Assembly: GCF_003172915.1 (NCBI RefSeq) | Contig: NZ_QGKU01000003.1 | Location: 124,001-188,000, forward strand | Direction of reading: 5' to 3' | Source: Meridianimarinicoccus roseus | GTDB taxonomy: Bacteria > Pseudomonadota > Alphaproteobacteria > Rhodobacterales > Rhodobacteraceae | Length of the DNA: 64,000 nucleotides | Shown: piece after piece, positions 34,598-42,345 of the stretch | Position numbering within the stretch: position 1 is the first letter of the stretch | Layout of the letters: each line of letters opens with the position of its first letter | Notes under the pieces: model-generated | What the model saw: only the letters and a program-made list of their open reading frames with translations | Database searches by the model: none | What the model was told of the DNA's origin: nothing | Translations under genes and position numbers: made by a program

Positions 34598-35590
34598 ATG
34601 CAGCGAGACGCGATATCACGGCGCAGGGCGCTTGGCCTTTTGAGTGGGGCACTGGCCTGCCCCGCCGCCGCCCGCTCCTCGGTTGCGCCGGACCCGGCCG
34701 GTGCGGCCTTCGGCACGCAGTGGCGCGTGGCCGGACCGCCAGGCGCTGCCGCTGCGGCAGATCTCGGTCCCGCGCTGGTCGCGCTGTTTGCCGGGATCGA
34801 CGCCGAACTGTCGCCGTACCGACCGGACAGCGCGCTCAGCCGGTTCAACGCAAGCCCCGCAGGCGGCCAGGCCGGCGCCGAGTTGCTGCGCGTGGCGCGC
34901 GCCGCCCTGCGTATCGCGCGCCTGAGCGGCGGCGCGTTTGACCCGACAGTCGGCCCATTGGTGGCGCGCTGGGGCTTCGGTCCGATCAGCGGCCGCGCGT
35001 CCGCTGGTGGCCCCTCTCCCGCGGAGGGCTGGCGCGGCCTCGGCATCAATGCCGGGCGCCTGTCCAAGACCCATCCCGACCTGACCTTCGATCCCTGCGG
35101 CATCGCCAAGGGCCGCGCGCTCGACCGTGCCACGGCGCTGGCTGCGGGGCTGGGGCTGGACAGGCTGCTGATTGATCTCGGAGGCGAGTTGTCCGCGCTG
35201 GGGCGCCACCCGTCGGGGCGCGACTGGCGCGTTGCGGTGGAACATCCGCTGCCGGGCAGCCCGGCAGCGGCGGTCCTTCACCTGCCCGCGGGAATGGCCG
35301 TCGCCACATCGGGCCTTGGGGTGCAAAGCTACACCCTTGGCGGCAGGGTCTGGAGCCATGTCATGGACCCTGCCGCCGCCGCGCCCGTTCAGGGCCGCCT
35401 CCGCGCGGTGACCGTGTTGGCTGCGGACGCGATGACGGCGGATGGCTGGGCGACGGCGCTGCTGGCTGCCGGGGACGATGCAGGGCCGGAGCTTGCCCGC
35501 GCGCGCGACATCGCCGCGCTGTTCCTCTACGATGACGGTGCGCGGATGCAGCGGGTAGAAACCGGCGGCATCGGTGCGGTGCTGACATGA
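34598..35590 (+). CDS. apbE: FAD:protein FMN transferase
   Basis: 330 residues. A twin-arginine-like start (SRRRALGLLSGAL) suggests export to the periplasm. ApbE features are FGTQWRV, ELSPYRPDSALSRFNAS, SGGAFDPTVGPLV, FDPCGIAKGRALD and IDLGGELSALG, with SHVMDP near residue 248. It attaches FMN from FAD to threonine in target proteins, here the TGAT motif of NqrC encoded upstream. It starts 3 bases after nqrF stops. Mg2+-site residues of the family appear intact. Confidence 0.94.
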   Translation: MQRDAISRRRALGLLSGALACPAAARSSVAPDPAGAAFGTQWRVAGPPGAAAAADLGPALVALFAGIDAELSPYRPDSALSRFNASPAGGQAGAELLRVARAALRIARLSGGAFDPTVGPLVARWGFGPISGRASAGGPSPAEGWRGLGINAGRLSKTHPDLTFDPCGIAKGRALDRATALAAGLGLDRLLIDLGGELSALGRHPSGRDWRVAVEHPLPGSPAAAVLHLPAGMAVATSGLGVQSYTLGGRVWSHVMDPAAAAPVQGRLRAVTVLAADAMTADGWATALLAAGDDAGPELARARDIAALFLYDDGARMQRVETGGIGAVLT

Positions 35591-35603
35591 AAGAGGCGCG
35601 CCA

Positions 35604-35819
35604 ATGATGGAACTGCTGTTCGCGGTCGCAATCATCGCCCTTGCAGCTGCAGGGTTGGGGCTGGGGCTGATGCTGGGGCGCGGCCCTGCACTGACCAGTT
35701 GTGCCGCCGCGTCTGCCCTGCCGCAGGCCCGCTGCGAGGACTGCCCGCTGCGCCGGACCCACCACCGAATGACGAGTGACCCACCGCGTGCCGATGCCGC
35801 CCGGTGCCGTCATGGGTGA
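35604..35819 (+). CDS. nqrM: NqrM-like small membrane protein for NQR maturation
   Basis: 71 residues. An N-terminal membrane helix (residues 4-24) followed by a cysteine cluster: Cys33, Cys44 and Cys47 (ARCEDCPLRR), with Cys68 in the tail. NqrM (DUF539) has the same plan and is required to insert iron into the NqrD/NqrE site. The gene follows apbE after 13 bases, the normal place in nqr operons. The C-terminal 15 or so residues overlap the next gene and may be unusual. The sequence is short and diverged but context is convincing. Confidence 0.78.
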   Translation: MMELLFAVAIIALAAAGLGLGLMLGRGPALTSCAAASALPQARCEDCPLRRTHHRMTSDPPRADAARCRHG

Positions 35820-36204
35820 CGAGGTGATCGCCGCGATCCTGCTCCGGGACTTTCCCGCGCTGGGGCCGGATACGCCGATCCGCCGCGCCGCCGCACTGCT
35901 GGTCGAAGGAGGCTTCGCCGCCGCTCCGGTTCTGGACCATGAACTGCGTCTTGTCGGCATCCTGACACAGAAAGACTGCTTCCGGCCCGCGCTCCATGCC
36001 AGCTATCACCGAGAATGGTCGGGACGGGTGGCCGATCACATGAGCGGCGACGTAATCTGCGTGGATATGGAGGACGACCTGATCCGCGTGGCCGAACTGT
36101 TCCTTGCCTGCCCCCACCGCGTTGTCCCGGTCATGCAGGCGCGGCGCGTCGCCGGGATGGTCCGGCGCTCGGACGTGCTTGCGCAGCTGATCCGCCTTGG
36201 ATGA
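35776..36204 (+). CDS. CBS-pair protein
   Basis: 142 residues from the GTG at 35776, or 130 from the ATG at 35812; neither has a clear ribosome site. Two CBS units are visible: AALLVEGGFAAAPVLDHELRLVG-type sequence then LTQKDCFR, and AELFLACPHRVVPVMQ followed by MVRRSDVL. CBS pairs bind adenosyl nucleotides and often sense energy charge. It overlaps nqrM by up to 44 bases and is the last gene of the nqr operon. A regulatory link to the NQR complex is inferred only from position. Confidence 0.8.
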   Translation: MTHRVPMPPGAVMGDEVIAAILLRDFPALGPDTPIRRAAALLVEGGFAAAPVLDHELRLVGILTQKDCFRPALHASYHREWSGRVADHMSGDVICVDMEDDLIRVAELFLACPHRVVPVMQARRVAGMVRRSDVLAQLIRLG

Positions 36205-36498
36205 GGGCAAACGCTCGCGGCGCGGGCATACAAAAGACAGCGACACCCCGACCAAAGAGACCTTTTTGCCCGGCGCGCCAGACCGCTACAAAAACGGTGT
36301 TCGCCGGGTCCGGCGTCCTTGGGCAGAACCCCGGCAGAACAGCCAGGTTCCTTGTGCAGGACCTAAGCTGGCGCACCGTCGCACATGGTGGTTAGGGTGC
36401 GGCTACCACACCCTAATTGCCGGTTCGCGGCAGCGCGCCCCTTCACACGGTGGCACAACTCTGGGCATACTGCCCTCCAACGCCGGATGAGACTGACA
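36205..36498. other. Intergenic region upstream of the acyl-ligase operon
   Basis: About 290 bases with no supported gene, between the end of the nqr operon and the fatty acyl-AMP ligase. It is noticeably less GC-rich than its flanks (for example 36225-36290). It must hold the promoter of the FAAL operon and contains the TTAGGGTG inverted repeat listed separately. No intrinsic terminator with a T tract was identified after the CBS gene. Confidence 0.5.
36392..36416. promoter_or_regulatory. Inverted repeat TTAGGGTG-N9-CACCCTAA upstream of the FAAL operon
   Basis: Two exact 8-base arms separated by 9 bases, centred about 95 bases before the ligase start. The dyad spacing suits a dimeric regulator; the hairpin could also sit in the leader. 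It has no T tract. No matching second copy was noticed in the window, and the regulator is unknown. Confidence 0.4.
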
Positions 36499-38202
36499 AT
36501 GACCCTTCCGTCCCTCCCTGTTGCCATCGCGGCCGCCCTCGACGCGCGATCACAAGCGCCGGTCATGGCCTTCGTTCGGCGGCGCGGCGATGATACGGTG
36601 CTGACCGGGTCCCAAATTGATGCCGGGGTCGCGGAACGGGCCGCGTTGTTGCGCGACTGGCTTGGCGTGGGGCGGCGCGTCGTGCTGGCGATGCCGAAGG
36701 ACGTCGAGTTCACGCTGCTCCTGCTTGCGTGTCTGCGAGTCGGCATCCCTGCGGTCCCGGTTGCGGTGCCGCGTCGGGGCAGCAAGCTCGACCGTTTTGC
36801 CCATGTGCTGCGCAACTCGGGCGCTGCGGCGGTGCTGTGCGCACCCGAAAGCCGACAGGCGATCGAAGAGGCGATGCGCGATGTGCCGGACTGTCCTTGC
36901 GTATGCGTACCTCTTGTGCCGGGCGCGTTGCCGCCACCCGGAGGAGCAGACGCACGCGGCACCGAAGCGGTTGTGCAATACACATCCGGATCCACGCAGG
37001 CGCCAAAGGGCGTCCGCATCACCGGGGCGAACATCCTGGCCAATGCGGCGCTGGTCGGGCGTGAGTGGACGATGGACAGCCGCGCCCGACTCATAAACTG
37101 GCTGCCGCACTACCACGACATGGGACTGATGGGGGGGATACTCTACCCGCTTCTGTGCGGCGGCATGTCGGTGCAGATCCCTTCCGCGGATTTCATTCGC
37201 AGCCCGGCTCTCTGGCTGGAGACCATCAGCCGCTACAAGGGAAATTTCAGTGGCGGCCCTGCCTTCGGCTTCGCGGAAGTGATCCGCCGTGTGGCTCCGC
37301 CCGCACTTCAGGGTCTTGACCTGTCAGGCTGGTCGCGCGCCTATTGTGGGGCCGAACCCGTGCCCGCCGATCTCGGCCCGCGTTTTCACGCCCATCTGGC
37401 CGAGACCGGCCTGCCGAGCGAAGCGTTCTTCGCCTGCTACGGCCTTGCCGAGATGACACTGTTCGCCGCCGGGGTGCCTGGCACCGGGCGGATCGACAGC
37501 GCCCGCAGCTGCGGCACTGCAGGGAGCACGACTCTGCCCTGCGGGATGTCTGAAGCGCTGCGCGACACAATTCGCATCGCGGCGCCCGGCAGCATCAAGG
37601 CCCTGCCGGACGGCGAGGACGGCGAAATCCTTCTTCGCGGGCCATCGCAGGGCGCGGGGTACCTGTCGCTGCCAAAGGAAACGGCGGAAACTTTCAACAC
37701 CGGCCTGGAAGAGAACACCGGCGAAGAAGGAGGCGCACCGCGCGGGTGGCTCAGGACCGGCGATCTTGGCCGGATCGACGCCGCCGGTTTGCACATATCT
37801 GGACGGATCAAGGACATCGTCATCTGCCACGGGTTGACCATCGCCGCGCCCGAGATCGAACGCGTCGCCTGCCTTGCGCATGGCGGACTCGACCCGATGG
37901 CCGCCGCGGCCTTCGCGCCCGATCCGCTGGTGTCGGGCAAGGCCGTTGTCGTCGCCGAACGGAAAGGGCGCGGCACCGGTCCGGACAGCGATACAGCCGC
38001 CTTTGCGGCCGCGGCCCGCGCCGTGATCGGCGAATGGGGGCTGGAACTTGCCGAGTTGCTTGTCGTTCCGCGCGGTCGGCTGCCGCGCACCACCAGCGGC
38101 AAAATCCGCCGCGCAGCAGTCGCGGCTGCATGGCGCAACGGAAACCTGGACGGTCAGCCAGCGACGGAGCCCGCAGCGGCCCCGGTCCAAGCCGCGCGAT
38201 GA
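36499..38202 (+). CDS. Fatty acyl-AMP ligase (FAAL), ANL superfamily
   Basis: 567 residues. P-loop YTSGSTQAPKG at 161-171, the FAAL-typical WLPHYHDMGLMGGIL at 201-215, GAEPV at 284-288, YGLAEMT at 314-320, the SGRIKDIV hinge and the catalytic C-terminal Lys535 in TTSGKIRR are all present. FAALs make acyl-adenylates and load them on carrier proteins without CoA. The following ACP gene is the natural acceptor. I took the ATG at 36499, placed 7 bases after GGATGAG; an ATG at 36487 and a longer open frame also exist. Its stop overlaps the next start. The chain length used is unknown. Confidence 0.9.
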   Translation: MTLPSLPVAIAAALDARSQAPVMAFVRRRGDDTVLTGSQIDAGVAERAALLRDWLGVGRRVVLAMPKDVEFTLLLLACLRVGIPAVPVAVPRRGSKLDRFAHVLRNSGAAAVLCAPESRQAIEEAMRDVPDCPCVCVPLVPGALPPPGGADARGTEAVVQYTSGSTQAPKGVRITGANILANAALVGREWTMDSRARLINWLPHYHDMGLMGGILYPLLCGGMSVQIPSADFIRSPALWLETISRYKGNFSGGPAFGFAEVIRRVAPPALQGLDLSGWSRAYCGAEPVPADLGPRFHAHLAETGLPSEAFFACYGLAEMTLFAAGVPGTGRIDSARSCGTAGSTTLPCGMSEALRDTIRIAAPGSIKALPDGEDGEILLRGPSQGAGYLSLPKETAETFNTGLEENTGEEGGAPRGWLRTGDLGRIDAAGLHISGRIKDIVICHGLTIAAPEIERVACLAHGGLDPMAAAAFAPDPLVSGKAVVVAERKGRGTGPDSDTAAFAAAARAVIGEWGLELAELLVVPRGRLPRTTSGKIRRAAVAAAWRNGNLDGQPATEPAAAPVQAAR

Positions 38203-40337
38203 CGGACGCGCCTAAACGCACCCGCCTGCCCGGCAGGCATCGGATCGACGCGCCAGACACGATGCGCGCGGTGTTGCTGGGCGCCGATTTCAACACGTGC
38301 CCGTTGCTGCCCTATCTCGACGCGCTGCGCGAACATCACGGGATGGAGCTTCCTCATTTCCGCGCTTTCGCGCGGTACGGGATGCTGTTCCAGAACGGGG
38401 CGGACCACCTTGCCATGAAGCGCGCAGTCGCGCCTTTCCTGACTGCGCGGCGGATCGCAGACGCGGAGCCGCTGATCGACGCCGGGATCGAGGCGGCGCT
38501 GGCCCGCTTGCGCGACAGCGCCGAGGCCGACCTTTTTACCGGGTTTTGCGAGCCGGCGGGAATCCCGGCGCTGCGCGGGCTAGCCGGTCTTACCGGTGGC
38601 ACCGACGCACAGGTGCAGACGCTGCTGAACGAGACGCGTCTGCTGGCGCATGGCGGCCTTAGCCCAGCCCGGATCCAGGGAATCGAGGTCGCTATGGCGA
38701 CACTCGACGGGTTTCTCGCGCCAGCGGGTCAGGACGAGAGCACGCTGGTGGAGCACCTGCGCACCGCAACCGGAGACGAAGCGATTTCCCGCGCCGGCGC
38801 CTTGGCGGCGGCAATGGCGGCCCATTCCATGGTTCAAACGCTTGCGCGGTCGGTCTTCCGCCTGCTGCTGACGGACCCGCCCGGATGGCGCTCCATCGCC
38901 GACAACGGCCTTTGCGATGCGGCTCTTGACCGGATCCTGCTGCGCGACACGTCGAGCAGGATCGTGTTGCGGATCGCGGCACGGGACACGGCCGCGGGGA
39001 GTTGCCCGGTCGCATCGGGTGACACGGTGGTGCTGGATGTCGCGGCAACGAACGCGAGACACCTCACGCAAGCGGCACGCGGAACGGGGGTTGTCTTCGG
39101 CATCGGCCCGCACAAATGCCCGGGCGAGCATCTCGCTCGCGCCTTCACCCGCAGCGCCCTGCCGCGGCTGGCGCGCGCCTTTCCGCGCGCTGCGCTGCAC
39201 CGGGATCGGGTCAAACACTTCGTTTCGCCGATGGTGCGATATCCAAGCGTCCTTCCCGCGGAACTTAAGGGGCGAGACAGGCGGGTCTCGTCGCGTATGG
39301 TCGAGGTGCTGGAACCCGGCACGGCACGCCGCCTTGTCAACGACGATCGCAGCTGGGGACCGCCCCCTCTCGACACACATCTGCGCGCAGTGCAGCAACA
39401 CACCGGCACCGAACTTGGCCCCGCGATCCGCATCGCGCGCAACGCGATGTTCTTCATGTCCGGCCCGCGCCACGCGGCGGCACGGCGCGAGGTCGCCGCA
39501 GTGCTGGGCGGCAATCGGATTACCGCCTGGCAGCCACTGATCGACCAAGTCATTGCTGACACGCTCGACACGCTGGCGGAGCGGCCCACGCCCGACCTGA
39601 TCGCGGATTTCGCAGACCCATTGTTTCGCGGGATCATGCAGCCGTTGCTGGGCGTGCAACCAAACGATCGTGCCGTGTTCGACGCGGAAGCGCCCCTGCT
39701 TCAGGATGTGTTGGAGCCTTGGCTGCCGATGCGGTCGCTACTGGAGTTACAGAAGGTGTTCGACCGGTTGCTTGGCGCGATGCAGGATCCGAAAGCCCTG
39801 CCTGGCCAGCCGCAGCCCTTGCTGGGCCATCTGCTCGCGCGACCGCCGGAGGACTTCGATGCCGACGACTGCAAGGCGTTGGTTCTGGTGCTGTACGGTG
39901 CCAGCTTCAACCTGGTGCATACGCTCGGTAACGTGCTTCATCACTTGCTCGCCGTTCCCGGCGACAGGCCCGATATACCGTCATCGGCGCCTGACCGCGC
40001 CGCGCTTGTGGACGGGCTGATTGCCGTCTGCGCCTCGCCGAAGTACATCTATCGCGTGGCGCGCGAGGACGGCGCGGTGAACGGGATCAAGCTGCGCCGG
40101 GGCGACACGCTCCGCGTACAGCTTCTGTCGGTGAACCGCGACGCCGGTACAGGGCATCTCGCCTTCGGACACGGGCTGCACCGCTGCGTCGGCGCCGCTG
40201 CGACGCGGCACATCCTGCGGGCGGCGCTGCCTGCCCTTTTCGAGCGGTTCCCGGGCCTTGACCTCATTCCCGGCGCGGAGCGGTACCACGATATGACCCA
40301 GACGATCGCGCCCAGCCATCTACCCTGCACTCTTTGA
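38199..40337 (+). CDS. Fusion of two cytochrome P450-like domains
   Basis: 712 residues made of two P450-like halves. Half one ends with the haem-binding loop FGIGPHKCPGEHLARA (ligand Cys307); half two with FGHGLHRCVGAAATR (Cys663). Each has a C-helix-like element: DHLAMKRAV at 69-77 and RHAAARREV at 424-432. Both halves look incomplete: the region between the beta-sheet and the Cys loop lacks the usual meander, neither has an evident ExxR (ILLR in half one, LIAV in half two), and the I-helix acid/Thr pair is missing. So haem binding is likely but normal monooxygenase chemistry is doubtful. The ATG at 38199 overlaps the ligase stop. Context suggests an ACP-bound acyl substrate. Confidence 0.8.
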   Translation: MTDAPKRTRLPGRHRIDAPDTMRAVLLGADFNTCPLLPYLDALREHHGMELPHFRAFARYGMLFQNGADHLAMKRAVAPFLTARRIADAEPLIDAGIEAALARLRDSAEADLFTGFCEPAGIPALRGLAGLTGGTDAQVQTLLNETRLLAHGGLSPARIQGIEVAMATLDGFLAPAGQDESTLVEHLRTATGDEAISRAGALAAAMAAHSMVQTLARSVFRLLLTDPPGWRSIADNGLCDAALDRILLRDTSSRIVLRIAARDTAAGSCPVASGDTVVLDVAATNARHLTQAARGTGVVFGIGPHKCPGEHLARAFTRSALPRLARAFPRAALHRDRVKHFVSPMVRYPSVLPAELKGRDRRVSSRMVEVLEPGTARRLVNDDRSWGPPPLDTHLRAVQQHTGTELGPAIRIARNAMFFMSGPRHAAARREVAAVLGGNRITAWQPLIDQVIADTLDTLAERPTPDLIADFADPLFRGIMQPLLGVQPNDRAVFDAEAPLLQDVLEPWLPMRSLLELQKVFDRLLGAMQDPKALPGQPQPLLGHLLARPPEDFDADDCKALVLVLYGASFNLVHTLGNVLHHLLAVPGDRPDIPSSAPDRAALVDGLIAVCASPKYIYRVAREDGAVNGIKLRRGDTLRVQLLSVNRDAGTGHLAFGHGLHRCVGAAATRHILRAALPALFERFPGLDLIPGAERYHDMTQTIAPSHLPCTL

Positions 40338-40360
40338 CCCTGATGGAGCCTGACCGCAAC

Positions 40361-40633
40361 ATGACCGACCCTACCGCCACTTCCGACGCCGCCGCCGCCC
40401 GCGTTGAGCCTTTCCTGATCGGTGCCATCGCGCGCTTCACACGACAGCCCGTCGAGGCAATTGCGCCGGATTCGGTCCTGGTCGATCTTGGACTGCAATC
40501 GATCGATGCCGTGCTTCTGTCAGGCGAGGTCGAGGATCATTTCGGTATCGAACTGGACCCATCGACGGTCTTCGAGCACGATACGCTCGATAGTTTCGCG
40601 CGCGAGATCGCCCGCAGGCTCGACGCCGCATGA
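40361..40633 (+). CDS. Acyl carrier protein
   Basis: 90 residues from the ATG at 40361. The four-helix ACP pattern is clear: DSVLVDLGLQSIDAVLL with Ser47 as the phosphopantetheine site, then EVEDHFGIELDPSTVFEHDTL and a final helix. It should carry the acyl group activated by the FAAL two genes upstream. Starts at 40334 (TTG, overlapping the P450 stop) and 40343 (ATG) are also open in frame; the start is uncertain because none has an ideal ribosome site. The stop overlaps the carbamoyltransferase ATG as ATGA. QSI replaces the more common DSL at the attachment motif. Confidence 0.9.
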   Translation: MTDPTATSDAAAARVEPFLIGAIARFTRQPVEAIAPDSVLVDLGLQSIDAVLLSGEVEDHFGIELDPSTVFEHDTLDSFAREIARRLDAA

Positions 40634-42330
40634 GCCAATGGTATCTCGGCCTGTCGACTTCCGGGCACGACCCTGCGCTTGCGCTGGTGGACGCCGAGGG
40701 TACCGTGCGCTTCGCCGAGGCGACCGAACGTTTCCTGCAGGACAAACGCGCCTGGGGCGTAACGCCCGACCATGCTCCCCATCTTGGAGCCGCGCTCGAC
40801 GAAGCCGGATTTGACCGCGACCGCGACACGCTGCGCGTCGGCACCAGCTGGGCGTCGGTCAAGGGCGCGATGGGCCGTCCGCCGCATGACGCGCTGCTTA
40901 GCGGTGCCGACACGCTCTGGATGCAGGCGGTGCAGACGCAGATGCAAGCGGCGGCAGGACTGTCCCTGCTGCGGCTGGGTCTTGCGCGGGAACCGGTGGA
41001 ACCGCTGCGCTTCGACCACCACCTGTGCCATGCGGTGACCGCCGCCTGGTTCGCCCCCTGTGACGATGCGGTCTGCGTCGTGCTGGACGGAGAGGGTGAG
41101 GTCGGCGCGGTCAGCGCCTTCGACATGCGCGCGCGGCGGCTGACCAGACGCTGGCGGTCATGGGGGCCGGGCAGCCTTGGCACGTTCTATGGCTGGTTGA
41201 CGGGCCTTTGTGGTTTCGACTGGCGCGCGGGCGAGGAATGGAAAGTCATGGGGCTGGCGGCCTTCGGTCAGGTCGATCCCGAGCTTGCGGCGCGGATGGA
41301 CGGCATGATTGCGGTGGACCGAGGGCGCCTGCGCTTCGCCGACGAGGACATGCTGCGCACGGCGGACGCGCTTTGCCGCCCCTTTGGCCGAGACCCGGCG
41401 GAACCGGTAGAGCGCGCCGCCGACCTCGCCGCCACGGGACAGGCTGTATATTCCGCATTCGCGGACCGGGTGATCGGGTCGTGCATGGCCGACGGCGCGG
41501 CAACGGACCTGCTGCTGGCAGGGGGCTGCGCGTTGAACTCATCCTACAACGGCACTCTGCCAGGCCGCCATGGGATCGAGCGGTTGCACGTGCCCCCGTG
41601 TCCAGCCGACGACGGCAACGCCATAGGCGCGGCGCTGCTGGCCTATATGCACGAAACCGGGACCGACGCTGTGCCCCGAGGCGATGGCAGCCCATTCCTG
41701 GGCCACATGGCGCGGACACGTACGCTGGACAAGATGCGCGCCTCCGCGAAAGGGTTTGTGATCCGTGAGACTGGCGGAATGGGTGGGGCCGCGCGCGCCG
41801 TTGCCGGATGCCTTGCAGAAGGTCGCATCCTGGGCGTGATGCGCGGCCGGGCGGAGTTCGGGCCGCGCGCGCTTGGCCATCGATCGATCTTGGCGGACCC
41901 GCAGCAAACCGGGATGAAAGACCGGATCAATGCCGAGGTGAAAGGCCGCGAAGCTTACCGCCCCTTCGCACCTGCCCTGCGCCTCGCCGACACGGCGACG
42001 TGGTTCGGGCGGTCCGTCCCGTCGCCCTACATGTCGCTGACCCTGCCGTGGCTGAGCGACCGCCCCGCCCCGGTGGCCGCGACGGTGCACGCGGATGGTA
42101 CTGGGCGTTTGCAGACGGTGGAGCCGCACACGGCTCCGTGGATGAGCACGCTTCTGGGTGCGCTAGAGCAGGCGACAGGTGTTCCGGTAGTTCTGAACAC
42201 CAGTTTCAACATCATGGGCAAGCCTATCGTGCACAGCGTCGAGGACGCGGCTGGAATGCTGATGACCAGCGGTCTCGATGCCATCCTGGTCGAAGACACA
42301 CTGATCGAGAAGCCTCTTGCAGCCAGCTGA
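40630..42330 (+). CDS. Carbamoyltransferase of the NodU/TobZ/CmcH family
   Basis: 566 residues. N-terminal Kae1-like domain: GLSTSGHDPALALV, the metal-binding DHHLCHA at 129-135 (His130, His131, His134), LDGEGE and GEEWKVMGLAAFG. C-terminal domain: RAEFGPRALGHRSILADP and the VVLNTSFNIMGKPIV motif. Members transfer a carbamoyl group from carbamoyl phosphate, through carbamoyl-AMP, to a hydroxyl of an antibiotic or Nod factor. Here the acceptor may be an ACP-bound hydroxyacyl chain or a sugar; that is inference from the gene neighbours. It overlaps the ACP gene by four bases and is followed 15 bases later by the MBOAT gene. Confidence 0.92.
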   Translation: MSQWYLGLSTSGHDPALALVDAEGTVRFAEATERFLQDKRAWGVTPDHAPHLGAALDEAGFDRDRDTLRVGTSWASVKGAMGRPPHDALLSGADTLWMQAVQTQMQAAAGLSLLRLGLAREPVEPLRFDHHLCHAVTAAWFAPCDDAVCVVLDGEGEVGAVSAFDMRARRLTRRWRSWGPGSLGTFYGWLTGLCGFDWRAGEEWKVMGLAAFGQVDPELAARMDGMIAVDRGRLRFADEDMLRTADALCRPFGRDPAEPVERAADLAATGQAVYSAFADRVIGSCMADGAATDLLLAGGCALNSSYNGTLPGRHGIERLHVPPCPADDGNAIGAALLAYMHETGTDAVPRGDGSPFLGHMARTRTLDKMRASAKGFVIRETGGMGGAARAVAGCLAEGRILGVMRGRAEFGPRALGHRSILADPQQTGMKDRINAEVKGREAYRPFAPALRLADTATWFGRSVPSPYMSLTLPWLSDRPAPVAATVHADGTGRLQTVEPHTAPWMSTLLGALEQATGVPVVLNTSFNIMGKPIVHSVEDAAGMLMTSGLDAILVEDTLIEKPLAAS

Positions 42331-42345
42331 CCGTCCTGACTGAGC

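Noticed and set aside
36450-36475. Possible sigma-54 promoter (TGGCAC followed by GGGCAT)
   Set aside because: The spacing between the GG and GC elements is one base too long and the -12 element does not match TTGC.
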